DNA from: CALJFL01 sp036961205
GTDB lineage: Bacteria > Pseudomonadota > Gammaproteobacteria > Pseudomonadales > Halieaceae
Length of the DNA stretch: 64,000 bases
NCBI GenBank assembly: GCA_036961205.1
Contig: JBALVI010000012.1
Coordinates: forward strand, 10,585-74,584
Direction of reading: 5' to 3'
Made by a program: the position numbers and the translations under genes. Shown piece after piece: positions 34,602-43,382 of this stretch. The notes under the pieces were generated by a model. That model saw only the letters and a program-made list of their open reading frames with translations. It was not told the origin of the DNA and did not search any database. The number at the start of each line of letters is the position of its first letter. The stretch's first letter is position 1.

Positions 34602-35399
34602 ATGATTCGCGTCGTATTTAACCAAAAAGGCGGTGTTGGCAAGACCAGCATCACCTGTAACCTTGCTGCCATAAGCGCCGCTCTGGGGTATCGAACCCTG
34701 GTCGTTGATTTAGACGTGCAGGGCAATACCACTCACTACCTGGTGGGGTCCATCGACGGCGATGCCTTTCCGGCAGAAGCTCAGGGTGTTGCAGGATTGT
34801 TCAAACAGACCGTGGGCTCGCGCAAAATGCGGCAGAATCCGGACTCTTTCGTTTGGGAGACCCCTTACGAAAACCTGTATCTGATGCCCTCAAGCCCCGT
34901 ACTTGCCGATATGGAGAAAGAGTTGGAGTCGCGCTACAAAATCTACAAAATGCGCGACGCTCTGAAAAAATTGAGCACAGAATATGATCGGATATACATT
35001 GATACGCCGCCGAATTTCAATTTCTACGCCAAGTCAGCGTTGATTGCCGCGCAGACAGTGCTGGTGCCCTTTGACTGCGACAGCTTTGCGCGCCAGAGCC
35101 TGTACTCGTTGATGGACAATATTGCTGAGCTGCAGGAGGATCACAATCCCGATCTTGAGGTAGAGGGCATTGTTATCAACCAGTTTAACTCTCAGGCCAA
35201 GTTGCCTGGAGAGTTGGTCGACGAGCTAGAGGAAGAGGGTTTCCCGGTATTGGCGACCTACCTGAATACCTCGGTCAAGATGAAGGAGTCCCACCGGGCT
35301 CACCGGCCTTTGATTGATCTTGCTCCGGGTCACAAGTTGACCGGGCAGTATCTCGATTTACACGCCGAGTTGGAGAAGACGATCTCCAAAGCCGCTTAA
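34602..35399 (+). CDS. ParA/Soj family ATPase, no ParB partner adjacent
   Basis: A 265-residue ParA-type ATPase. The deviant Walker A motif QKGGVGKTS is at 8-16, the A' motif LVVDLDVQGNTT near 33-44, and the Walker B region RIYIDTPPNF near 127-136. Such proteins move plasmids, chromosome origins or protein clusters along nucleoid DNA. No parB follows: the next gene is an unrelated nitronate monooxygenase on the other strand. It may work with a non-DNA cargo or with a distant partner. The hairpin cluster just upstream is a possible cis-acting partner, but that is speculation. Confidence 0.88.
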   Translation: MIRVVFNQKGGVGKTSITCNLAAISAALGYRTLVVDLDVQGNTTHYLVGSIDGDAFPAEAQGVAGLFKQTVGSRKMRQNPDSFVWETPYENLYLMPSSPVLADMEKELESRYKIYKMRDALKKLSTEYDRIYIDTPPNFNFYAKSALIAAQTVLVPFDCDSFARQSLYSLMDNIAELQEDHNPDLEVEGIVINQFNSQAKLPGELVDELEEEGFPVLATYLNTSVKMKESHRAHRPLIDLAPGHKLTGQYLDLHAELEKTISKAA

Positions 35400-35417
35400 A
35401 GGCATCCCTTTTTCGGT

Positions 35418-36545
35418 TCAAACTTCCGGCAGCATTCTGCCGGCCATCGCCACAGCATCGACGTACTCGTCCAGCAGTCGATAGATGACCTGGCGACAGG
35501 ACTCCACCTCATTAATTTGACCTATGACCTGGCCGCAGGGGTTGAAGGCCACTTTTTGACATTCGCCTTTGTCCGCATAGGTCGCGGTTCTGCGCATTCC
35601 ATCTGAGGTTACCATCCCCTGAAGCGGCATACCCAGGGGGTCGGGGGTGTCTGGTCTGTCCCAGGCGTCGGTCCACTCACTTTTTAACATGCGGCAGGTT
35701 TTACCGGTCCACGAGCGCGAGCGAATGGTATCTTCACTGGTGGCGTTGAGCAGGGAGGCTTTTTGAGCCGGCTGGGTATGCGCTTCCTCGACGGTTAACC
35801 ACAGTGACCCGGTCCAGACACCGGCGGCGCCCATGGCCATAGCGGCGGCAATTTGGCGACCATTGCCGATGCCACCGGCGGCCAGCATTGGGGTATCACC
35901 CAGGGCGTCGATGATTTGCGGCCAGAGAACAATGGAGCCGACATCACCGGTATGTCCGCCGCCTTCGCCACCTTGGGCGATAACAAAGTCCAGTCCGGCT
36001 TCTTTGTGAGCAACGGCCTGTTTGACCTTGCCGCACAGGGCGCCAATGAGTCGTCCTGAGTCCTGTACCATTTTTATCTTGTCCGCCGGTGGCGTGCCCA
36101 GAGCATTGGCGATCATTCTGCACTGAGGCCGCTTGAGCGCCTCTTCCAACAGCGGTGTTGCGGTGGCGTCAGTCCAGCCCATCAGGCCCATGGAGGTGGT
36201 GCCGTCCGGCCAGGCAGGCACACCGGCATTGGCCAGCAGCTGCTGGGCAAACTCCATGTGCTCATCGGGCACCATCTTCCACAACTCCCTCTCCATTTCC
36301 TCGGGAGAAGTTGCTTCCATTCCTTCATACTTTTGAGGAATGACGACATCGACCCCGTAGGGCTTGTCACCGATATGCGCGTCGATCCAGTCGAGTTCCT
36401 CGGCGAGCTGTTCCGGGGTGAAACCAACGGCACCCAGCACGCCGATACCGCCAGCTTTACTTACCTCTACGACAACGTCCCGGCAGTGGGTGAAGGCGAA
36501 GATGGGATATTCGATCCCAAGCCTGGTACACAAGTCAGCTGACAT
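35418..36545 (-). CDS. Nitronate monooxygenase family protein
   Basis: A 375-residue FMN-dependent TIM-barrel enzyme of the nitronate monooxygenase / 2-nitropropane dioxygenase family. Diagnostic segments are LGIEYPIFAFTH at the start, KAGGIGVLGAVGF, the flavin-binding VIAQGGEGGGHTGDVGSIVL and MLAAGGIGNGRQIAAAMAMGAAGVWTGS. It differs from classic members by a longer N-terminal half. Physiological substrate unknown; relatives detoxify propionate-3-nitronate. It converges with parA, 18 bases between stops. Confidence 0.88.
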   Translation of the reverse strand: MSADLCTRLGIEYPIFAFTHCRDVVVEVSKAGGIGVLGAVGFTPEQLAEELDWIDAHIGDKPYGVDVVIPQKYEGMEATSPEEMERELWKMVPDEHMEFAQQLLANAGVPAWPDGTTSMGLMGWTDATATPLLEEALKRPQCRMIANALGTPPADKIKMVQDSGRLIGALCGKVKQAVAHKEAGLDFVIAQGGEGGGHTGDVGSIVLWPQIIDALGDTPMLAAGGIGNGRQIAAAMAMGAAGVWTGSLWLTVEEAHTQPAQKASLLNATSEDTIRSRSWTGKTCRMLKSEWTDAWDRPDTPDPLGMPLQGMVTSDGMRRTATYADKGECQKVAFNPCGQVIGQINEVESCRQVIYRLLDEYVDAVAMAGRMLPEV

Positions 36546-36739
36546 TTTGATCTCCGATCGATTTTAACTGTATGCGAAGTATTGGGTTTGAACGAAATAG
36601 CGGCAATTGTGGGGGAGTGCCATGGAAACTGTCGCTTCCGGTCATGCGGTTAGCATAACCATATAAAACATAGTTATTTGTCAGCCTCCTCCTGATTCAT
36701 TAAAGTTCGCATCCCGGCGACTATAACTGAGCCCGAAAC

Positions 36740-37369
36740 GTGTTAGATCTTGATCTTGATAGTGTCAACGCCTCCTTGCGTAACGCCAGTCCGCAGGAAG
36801 TAGTGCAGTGGGCTCTGGCCCAGTCTGTACCTACTATTGCTACCACCAGCATGGGACGTAATGCGGCTGTTATGCTGCATCTGGTGAGTGAAGTGGACAA
36901 AGCTGTGCCCACCATCTGGGTGGATACAGGTTATAACCTGCGCGACACCTATGTGGTTGCAGAGCGACTTATTAAGGATCTGGCCCTGGATATTCATGTT
37001 TATTCACCGCTGGTGACCTCAGAGCGACGCAATGCCATTATGGGCGGTATACCCACTGTGGATGAGGAAAAGCGGCATCAGGATTTCACCGAGCAGGTGA
37101 AACTGGAGCCCTTTAATCGTGCGCTGAATGAATTCAGCCCGGAAATTTGGTTGACTGGCATACGCCGGGAAGAGACTGAGCACCGTAAGTCTTTGGACAT
37201 TGTGTCCATGGACAATCGGGGAATTATTAAGGTTGCGCCGATATTCTACTGGTCAGATGAAGATGTCGAGGCCTACATGGAGACTCAGGAGCTGCCCACC
37301 TGTCGCCACTATTTTGACCCTACCAAGGTGTTTGACGGCCGCGAGTGCGGTCTGCACACCGCTGCCTGA
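36740..37369 (+). CDS. cysH: Phosphoadenylyl-sulfate reductase, short form
   Basis: CysH reduces PAPS (or APS) to sulfite in assimilatory sulfate reduction. This version has 209 residues, starting at GTG 36740, about 35 shorter than E. coli CysH. The nucleotide loop TTSMGRNAAVMLHLV and the segment WVDTGYNLRDTY are present, as are EIWLTGIRREETEHR and the C-terminal catalytic motif ECGLH. The part that is missing is the linker before ECGLH (the enterobacterial YHPLWDEGYLSVGD region), here replaced by CRHYFDPTKVFDGR. There are no CC...CxxC pairs, so no iron-sulfur cluster is expected. Its TGA stop abuts that of the convergent small gene. Confidence 0.88.
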   Translation: MLDLDLDSVNASLRNASPQEVVQWALAQSVPTIATTSMGRNAAVMLHLVSEVDKAVPTIWVDTGYNLRDTYVVAERLIKDLALDIHVYSPLVTSERRNAIMGGIPTVDEEKRHQDFTEQVKLEPFNRALNEFSPEIWLTGIRREETEHRKSLDIVSMDNRGIIKVAPIFYWSDEDVEAYMETQELPTCRHYFDPTKVFDGRECGLHTAA

Positions 37370-37501
37370 TCAGCCTAATACCAATCCTATTATCACTGCC
37401 ATCACGATGGTGAAGCCGAGAAAACCGGCAGTTACGGCAGCCAACCTGTGCAGGGTTTGCTGATCTTCCTGAGTGTCCTGTTCAAGGATATGCTGGGTCA
37501 T
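37370..37501 (-). CDS. Small single-pass membrane protein
   Basis: A 43-residue protein from the ATG at 37501, which has an AGGGAG ribosome site at 8 bases. The N-terminal half is acidic and polar (MTQHILEQDTQEDQQTLHRL) and the C-terminal half one hydrophobic helix (about 22-42). A longer frame to 37579 lacks a ribosome site. It converges on cysH with stop codons that abut. Function unknown. Confidence 0.65.
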   Translation of the reverse strand: MTQHILEQDTQEDQQTLHRLAAVTAGFLGFTIVMAVIIGLVLG

Positions 37502-37762
37502 GATTTGACTCCCTGTTCTCTTGTTCGGGCACGAGGCCCCTACAGGATTTAGTCTGCCGCGACGCTCTCCGCCGCACATTGATACAGGTCAAGCAAAATG
37601 CATAACATCGATAGCTCGAAAATGGAGCGAATTGATGCGGGCACTGTCCAATTTCTGGAGCGCCTTACCGCAGAGTTCTGCCGCATGCAGTTTGGCTGAA
37701 CACAATCGAGATGCGCTATACTTAACCGGCACGCTAGCTCAATGGTTAGCTGGGAGGACGAA

Positions 37763-38977
37763 ATGGCTCCCGCTATGCGGATGACAGCTTTTAGCTCGGC
37801 TTGCGGCCCAGTTCAGTGGCCGCAATTGAGAGCGTGTGTCAGCTGCTTACTGCTGTTGCTGGTGGTTGGCTGTTCGTCCGGCCCCTCCCACCGAATTACC
37901 GCCAAAAATGTTCCTCCCCTGCAGCTCCCAGATCGCGTATTAACAGTCAGTGACGTGGATCAACTTATCAGCACGCCAGAGCTGTTGACTCTTGATGACG
38001 GTATGCGCCGTTTTGTCGCCACATACGCCAGTAAGGGCGGACCTCAGCGGCAGCGGTTGTTTAATCTGCACCAGGCGATGAGGAGCTCGGGTGTGCTTGG
38101 CATGCAATATGACCCCTTTGCCGGTGGCAGCGCGATAGACGCTTTTAATCGGGGCTCGGCCAACTGCCTGTCTTACGCAAATTTATTTGTGGCAATGGCC
38201 CGTGAAGCAGGTCTGAATGCCAGGTACCAGTGGCTGGAAGTTCGACCGGAGTGGACCCGCATGGGCGAGCGCGTGGCAGTCAGATTGCATGTCAACGTGC
38301 TGATCAAAACTCGTCAGGGCGACGAGTTCATGGTCGATATCGATCCACTACAATCCGGTGATATCGCCAACAGTAAGCTCATGAAGGACGCCGATGCTCA
38401 GGCTTTGCACCATAGCAACTTCGCTATGGACGCGTTGGCAGAGGATAGGTTGGAAGAGGCATGGCTAAACGCGGTAAGAGCCATTCAGCTGAGCCCAAAA
38501 ACAGGGCATCTGTGGGTTAATCTTGGGGCAATCTACCGTTTGGCAGGCCAGTACGAGGATGCCGAGCAAAGTTATTTTAATGCCCTTCAGTTTGACTCTC
38601 GCGATCGCTCGGCAATGAACAACCTGGTGGTACTGTACAGTCAGCAGGGACGCGAGGCGGAACATGATTACTGGACTGAGCGGATCAAACGTTATCGCCG
38701 CAGCAACCCCTATTACCACACCTGGTTGGGCGACCAGGCCGGTGAGAAAGGAGAGTGGGGACAGGCCAAGCGGCACTACGAGGACGCCGTGGAACTCATG
38801 CCCCGGGACAGCCGGATGATCTACGCCCTTGGAATAATCCACTACCAGTTGGGCGATTACGAGGCGGCCACCGAGTACATTGGCGAGGCGATTGGTCTGG
38901 CCTATCTCAGGGGCGATATTGAGAGCTATAAAACGCAGCTGGAAGTTGTAAAGCAGAAGCAACTCGCCAGTCAGTAA
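37763..38977 (+). CDS. Lipoprotein with transglutaminase-like and TPR domains
   Basis: A 404-residue protein from the ATG at 37763, preceded by GGGAGGA; an upstream ATG at 37742 lacks such a site. Lipobox LVVGC. Residues about 60-190 form a transglutaminase-like fold in which the expected Cys-His-Asp triad can be seen: NCLSYANLFVAMAREAGL, then VRLHVNVLI, then VDIDP. Residues about 200-395 are TPR repeats (HLWVNLGAIYRLAGQYEDAE, MIYALGIIHYQLGDYEAATE). Such proteins may act on peptidoglycan or on outer-membrane assembly; the substrate is unknown. Confidence 0.83.
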   Translation: MAPAMRMTAFSSACGPVQWPQLRACVSCLLLLLVVGCSSGPSHRITAKNVPPLQLPDRVLTVSDVDQLISTPELLTLDDGMRRFVATYASKGGPQRQRLFNLHQAMRSSGVLGMQYDPFAGGSAIDAFNRGSANCLSYANLFVAMAREAGLNARYQWLEVRPEWTRMGERVAVRLHVNVLIKTRQGDEFMVDIDPLQSGDIANSKLMKDADAQALHHSNFAMDALAEDRLEEAWLNAVRAIQLSPKTGHLWVNLGAIYRLAGQYEDAEQSYFNALQFDSRDRSAMNNLVVLYSQQGREAEHDYWTERIKRYRRSNPYYHTWLGDQAGEKGEWGQAKRHYEDAVELMPRDSRMIYALGIIHYQLGDYEAATEYIGEAIGLAYLRGDIESYKTQLEVVKQKQLASQ

Positions 38978-39054
38978 TGTCTATCTCTCGGACTGGTGTG
39001 CCGCGCTTCAATTCGGTATCCTCGCCGCCATTCTGATCCTCCTGGAGTATAGAC

Positions 39055-40449
39055 ATGGCGCAACTCGCAACGGTAGAGGCCGCTCTCAAAGGCGCAATTG
39101 CCACTGGCCAACAAGTTTGCGTGCGCGGTTGGCTGCGCAGCAAGCGAGACTCGAAAGCAGGTATTTCGTTTCTGGCGGTACATGACGGCTCCTCTTTTGA
39201 TCCTATTCAAGCGGTAGTGCCGAATACACTGGCGAACTACGATGAAATTCTAAAACTATCCACTGGCTGTGCAGTGATTGTGAGCGGCGAGCTGGTGGAG
39301 TCTCAGGGCAAAGGCCAGACTGTTGAAATTCAGGCCGAAGCCGTGGAGGTCGTTGGTTGGGTGGAGGACGCTGAGTCCTACCCGGTTGCAAAAAAGCGGC
39401 ATACCTTTGAGTACCTGCGAAGCCAGGCCCACCTGCGCCCGCGAACCAACACCTTTGGCGCTATCACCAGAGTCCGCAATACCCTGGCGAACGCGATTCA
39501 CAATTACTTCCATGACAATGATTTTTACTGGATTAACACACCAATCATTACCGGCAGTGACTGTGAGGGTGCCGGCGAGTTGTTTCGGGTCAGTACGCTG
39601 GATCTGGAAAACCTGCCCCGGGACGTTGCCGGTAAGGTTGATCATTCACAGGATTTCTTTGCCGGTGACGCTTTCCTGACCGTGTCCGGTCAGTTGGAGG
39701 TGGAGTCCTACTGCCTTGCCATGTCAAAGGTCTATACGTTCGGGCCTACCTTTCGCGCTGAAAACTCCAATACAAGCCGACATCTGGCGGAATTTTGGAT
39801 GGTGGAGCCGGAAATCGCTTTTGCCGATCTCGCAGACAATGCCGATCTTGCAGAAAGTCTGCTAAAGCATGTGTTTGCGCGGGTTCTAGAGGAGCGAGAG
39901 GATGATATTGCATTTTTCCAGCAGCGCATCGACGATACCGTTATTGACCGCCTGCGTGGGGTTGTTGATCAGAATTTCGAGCGCATGGATTACACGGAGG
40001 CCGTGGATATCCTCAAGCGCAGTAAGCAGTCATTTGAGTTTCCGGTGGAGTGGGGCGTAGATCTGGCCTCGGAGCACGAGCGCTACCTTGCGGAAACGCA
40101 TGTAGGCGGGCCAGTGGTGGTGATGAATTACCCCAAGGAGATCAAAGCTTTCTATATGCGCCTGAATGACGACGGCAAAACGGTTGCCGCAATGGACGTG
40201 CTGGCGCCCGGGATTGGCGAGATTATTGGCGGCAGTCAGCGCGAGGAAAGACTGGATGTTCTCGATCAGCGCATGGACCCCCATCTGCGCGAGGAGCTCT
40301 GGTGGTATCGCGATCTGCGTCGATACGGCACGGTACCCCACGCCGGTTTTGGTTTGGGGTTCGAGCGATTACTGAATTACGTTACCGGAATGGAAAATGT
40401 CCGCGACGCTATCCCTTTCCCCAGAACGCCCGGCCACGCGGACTTCTGA
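39055..40449 (+). CDS. asnS: Asparaginyl-tRNA synthetase
   Basis: A class IIb synthetase of 464 residues that charges tRNA-Asn. The N-terminal OB-fold anticodon-binding domain is about 15-105 (VCVRGWLRSKRDSK). Motif 2 is seen in YTFGPTFRAENSNTSRHLAEFWMVEPE and motif 3 in GFGLGFERLLNYVTG near the end. Ribosome site CTGGAG, 8 bases before the ATG. It is the expected length and shows no oddities. Confidence 0.97.
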   Translation: MAQLATVEAALKGAIATGQQVCVRGWLRSKRDSKAGISFLAVHDGSSFDPIQAVVPNTLANYDEILKLSTGCAVIVSGELVESQGKGQTVEIQAEAVEVVGWVEDAESYPVAKKRHTFEYLRSQAHLRPRTNTFGAITRVRNTLANAIHNYFHDNDFYWINTPIITGSDCEGAGELFRVSTLDLENLPRDVAGKVDHSQDFFAGDAFLTVSGQLEVESYCLAMSKVYTFGPTFRAENSNTSRHLAEFWMVEPEIAFADLADNADLAESLLKHVFARVLEEREDDIAFFQQRIDDTVIDRLRGVVDQNFERMDYTEAVDILKRSKQSFEFPVEWGVDLASEHERYLAETHVGGPVVVMNYPKEIKAFYMRLNDDGKTVAAMDVLAPGIGEIIGGSQREERLDVLDQRMDPHLREELWWYRDLRRYGTVPHAGFGLGFERLLNYVTGMENVRDAIPFPRTPGHADF

Positions 40450-40613
40450 GTAGCTCTACGCGGACCCCTGGAAGCCCTAATTGGGGCAGTTGGCTGCATT
40501 TTGATCAAAAATTGTGAATATTGCCTGTTTTTTGAGCAAAAAGTGATCTTTTCTCAACCATACTGAATGTACCAGTGTGTTTTGGGCCCGATGGGGGCAT
40601 GCCGAGGATGGCG

Positions 40614-40931
40614 ATGAAACGAGCGCGTGTAGTCAGTGACCAAGGGCCAGTCAGCGAAATGCTGATAGTTGATACCTTCACGAAATTGATTTTTGGCGGT
40701 GACGCCCAGTTTAGTGATCGCGAGCTTTCGATAGTGCAGGCCCTGCGTCAGGTCGACACAAATTTTGCACTGGATAGCCATCGAGAAATGGGGGCCTATC
40801 TGCGCGCCCTGGGTGTCAAGGATATGATTTCCCTGGTGAGCAGGGTTAAAAAGTGCCTCGCTAACGGTTTTTCAGCGACTATCCAGAATAGCCTGCGCCA
40901 GCCCTCTGACCTCTCGCTGCGAACGCATTAG
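40614..40931 (+). CDS. Hypothetical protein
   Basis: A 105-residue basic soluble protein from the ATG at 40614, which has GAGG six bases upstream; starts at 40608 or 40575 are possible. It has a helical character with EMLIVDTFTKLIFGGDAQFS in the middle (about 15-34) and a basic end. No family recognised. It converges with the RNase II gene, overlapping its last 4 bases. Confidence 0.55.
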   Translation: MKRARVVSDQGPVSEMLIVDTFTKLIFGGDAQFSDRELSIVQALRQVDTNFALDSHREMGAYLRALGVKDMISLVSRVKKCLANGFSATIQNSLRQPSDLSLRTH

Positions 40932-42946
40932 CTGGCATCCTTGCTCGTATCCGCTGTCTCGCTCTCGGTAGTGTTGTCGCTCACTTTCGGCGCCTTCAGG
41001 CCACAGCCGGGTCGCAAAGCGAACAACACCTGAAAATTTTGTTCTTCATTCACGCCAGTAAAAGCAAGCTCGACCGTTTGATCCAGCTGAAACCGCCGTG
41101 TGGTGCTGGTCAGGCTCGCCGTCCATTTGTCGTAGCTGAATTTCTCCGGATCTTTGCGGAGATCGACAAAGCCCTCTAGTCCGCTGTCGTCTAGTTTGAC
41201 GTTAAAGCCGCTGCTGTTGGCATGGACAATTTTGCCACTGAAAACGCGGCCCGATTCCTGTGCCTGCTGAACGAGAAAGATACTGGCCAGCCAGCGTTCT
41301 GCTCGACCGGTGGCGGACCTGCCTGCGGCTATGTGCTCCGAAAGGTTTGACAAGACTTCGGTGGTGACCAGAGTCGCAGGCTCACCATGCAGAATGGATT
41401 TGATTTGCAGGTGTACCAGAAAGTCCAGATAGCGACGCAGCGGCGAGGTACAGTTGGTATAAGCGTCCAGGGCCATGCCCATATGAACCGAGCTGCTATT
41501 ACTCAGTTCAGCGCGGGTCAAAAGGCGGTTGACCATGGCGCGCAATGGCAGGGTGTGCTCAGACGAAGACAGGTGCTTCATTACATCGCGGTAGCCTGCT
41601 CGTGTGCATAAATCGGTGTCCGCCAATTCGGGAGCATGCATCGCCAGGAACTTACGCGCCTCCTCTAACCGGTCAGGACGAAAACCAGGGTGGCTGACAA
41701 AGGGGCCGCTGGCGCCATGTAAGGTGAGGAAGTGGGCTGCGCTGCGGTTGGTGGCCACCATGCACTCTTCGACCAATTTCTGCGACAGCAATTTTTCGTA
41801 AGGTTCGACTGCTTCGATCCGCTTTTGGTCATTGAGCTGCCAGCGAAACTCCTTCCTATCCTCCATAACCAGTTCGTTCTTCTCGCGCTGGGCACGCAGG
41901 GCGCGAGACACCTGGTACAGTGCTTCCAGGGGTGTTGAATGGCTCATCAGGTCGTCGGCATTGCCGCTGAGATATCGATCTACCGCGTAGTAGGACAGCT
42001 TGGCGCGAGATTTGATGGTGGCCTCAATAAACTCATAATCACCGACTTCACCGTCGTCACTGACCGAAATTTTGCACACCAGCGAGGGGCGTTCGACACC
42101 TTCAGAGAGCGCGCAGGTGTCCTGGGAGAGAATTTCGGGGAGCATTGGCAGCACGTCGCCGTGGAAATAGACCGAGGTGCCTCTCACAGCTACCTCCTCT
42201 CGCAGCGGCGAGTCGGCCGTGATGTAGGCAGTGGGGTCAGCAATGGCGACATAGAGCGTCCAGCCATCACTACTGATTTCGGCGTATAGAGCGTCGTCGA
42301 TATCCTGGGTTTTGGCTGCATCAATGGTGACAAATTCCAGATCCGTAAGGTCCCGTCGGCGATCTGTCTCCAGGGGTTTGAATTCCTTGATTCGCGCTTC
42401 CAGTTGCTCCTGGCTGGCTGTTGGCCATGCGGCGGGACACCGATGCAGCGCCATGCAGTACAGGTTTTCGATGCCGGGCGTTGTATCGTCGCCGATTATG
42501 TCCAGTACTTTTGCTTGGGGCTTACCGTCTTTGATGGGATGGCGGAGTACCGCACAGCGAATGTAATCTCCCTCTTTGACGCCGTTGCGAGCGTGGGGAG
42601 GAATAAACAGCCAGCGCTTTAGCTGCGGTAAATCTGGCTGCACAAAAATTGCTTTGCCCTTGCGCACACAGCGACCGGTAAAGTCTTCCAGCGGGCTGGT
42701 TACCAGCCGTTCTATATCGGCAACGGTCTTATTATCTTTGGCGGGGCGAATACAAATTCGCACACGATCATGAGGGAAGGCCTTGAGCATTTCGTCGGGC
42801 GGAATAAATATTTCACGCCCATCGTCCAGAACCGCAAAGCCATAGCGTGCTTGAGTGCCTTTGACTACGGCTTCAGCCCACTCTTTGTCGGCCTCCATCT
42901 GTGTTTTGAGACCCTTAAGCTGGGTCAGGGAGTCCGAGTTGAGCAT
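40928..42946 (-). CDS. rnb: RNase II family 3'-5' exoribonuclease
   Basis: A 672-residue exoribonuclease, close to the length of E. coli RNase II (644) and shorter than RNase R. Two cold-shock-like RNA-binding domains occupy about 20-190, the RNB catalytic domain about 215-540 with the metal motif TIDAAKTQDIDDALYAEI, and an S1 domain about 570-650 (RVFSGKIVHANSSGFNVKL). A polar tail follows. The start ATG at 42946 has no clear ribosome site. It may be RNase II or a VacB-like member; the missing long basic tail argues against RNase R. Confidence 0.9.
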   Translation of the reverse strand: MLNSDSLTQLKGLKTQMEADKEWAEAVVKGTQARYGFAVLDDGREIFIPPDEMLKAFPHDRVRICIRPAKDNKTVADIERLVTSPLEDFTGRCVRKGKAIFVQPDLPQLKRWLFIPPHARNGVKEGDYIRCAVLRHPIKDGKPQAKVLDIIGDDTTPGIENLYCMALHRCPAAWPTASQEQLEARIKEFKPLETDRRRDLTDLEFVTIDAAKTQDIDDALYAEISSDGWTLYVAIADPTAYITADSPLREEVAVRGTSVYFHGDVLPMLPEILSQDTCALSEGVERPSLVCKISVSDDGEVGDYEFIEATIKSRAKLSYYAVDRYLSGNADDLMSHSTPLEALYQVSRALRAQREKNELVMEDRKEFRWQLNDQKRIEAVEPYEKLLSQKLVEECMVATNRSAAHFLTLHGASGPFVSHPGFRPDRLEEARKFLAMHAPELADTDLCTRAGYRDVMKHLSSSEHTLPLRAMVNRLLTRAELSNSSSVHMGMALDAYTNCTSPLRRYLDFLVHLQIKSILHGEPATLVTTEVLSNLSEHIAAGRSATGRAERWLASIFLVQQAQESGRVFSGKIVHANSSGFNVKLDDSGLEGFVDLRKDPEKFSYDKWTASLTSTTRRFQLDQTVELAFTGVNEEQNFQVLFALRPGCGLKAPKVSDNTTESETADTSKDAS

Positions 42947-43382
42947 GAGGGAAAAGCAACTTATTTTCAGTAAGACAGCCGTCTATCGTACTGCAAAAGC
43001 GTCCTGCTGTCAGCGCTGCATCGCTGAAGTTGAGCAATGCTGCCGTTATCTGAACAGGATGATTGACAGCTGCTGCCAAGGGGTTTAATAATCGTGTAAC
43101 GCCGTTACATTGGTAACGGTAACGCACCCCCCGGGACGCGCCTTTGAAGAGCTTCCGGACGCAGGGTAGTCGCGACAGCGTCTGCCGAACAGCGTCCTCG
43201 CACAGTAAGCGCATTAGCGCTGCCATTGAGCAACCATTGCTCGGGCCCGACTCACCCCTCTCGATTGATCACCAACAGTTTGTAATACCTCCCCAGCAAC
43301 CAACGCGTTGGCGGGACAAGCCAGCCACACTTTTAGTGCTATTTAGACCTTTTACTTATGAATCATTAATGAGGACTCCTTC
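42947..43382 (+). other. Divergent intergenic region between rnb and the PIN-PhoH gene
   Basis: These 436 bases separate divergent genes and must contain both promoters. The one clear pattern is the GTAACG repeat cluster at 43096-43124 (listed separately). The rest, including a C-rich stretch near 43250, shows no gene and no strong hairpin that I could find. Confidence 0.4.
43096..43124 (+). promoter_or_regulatory. GTAACG repeat cluster with inverted CGTTAC, possible operator
   Basis: GTAACG occurs at 43096, 43113 and 43119 and its inverse CGTTAC at 43103. The central part CCGTTAC-ATTG-GTAACGG is a perfect 7-bp dyad with a 4-base spacer. The spacing of dyad plus direct repeats is typical of a regulator site, here between divergent genes. 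The regulator is unknown. Confidence 0.4.

Noticed and set aside
34683..34702. T-arm-like GGGTTCGATACCC on the minus strand
   Set aside because: It lies inside the conserved N-terminal part of the parA reading frame and no other tRNA arms are in range.
37728..37790. tRNA-like D-arm (GCTAGCTCAATGGTTAGC) upstream of the transglutaminase-TPR gene
   Set aside because: No T-arm (GGTTCRA) or matching acceptor stem follows, and the sequence runs into the ribosome site and start of a convincing lipoprotein gene.
40490..40560. Paired AT-rich palindromes after asnS (TTTTGATCAAAA region) as an intrinsic terminator
   Set aside because: Stems are weak and AT-rich and the T run does not follow a GC-rich stem, so I could not support a terminator call.
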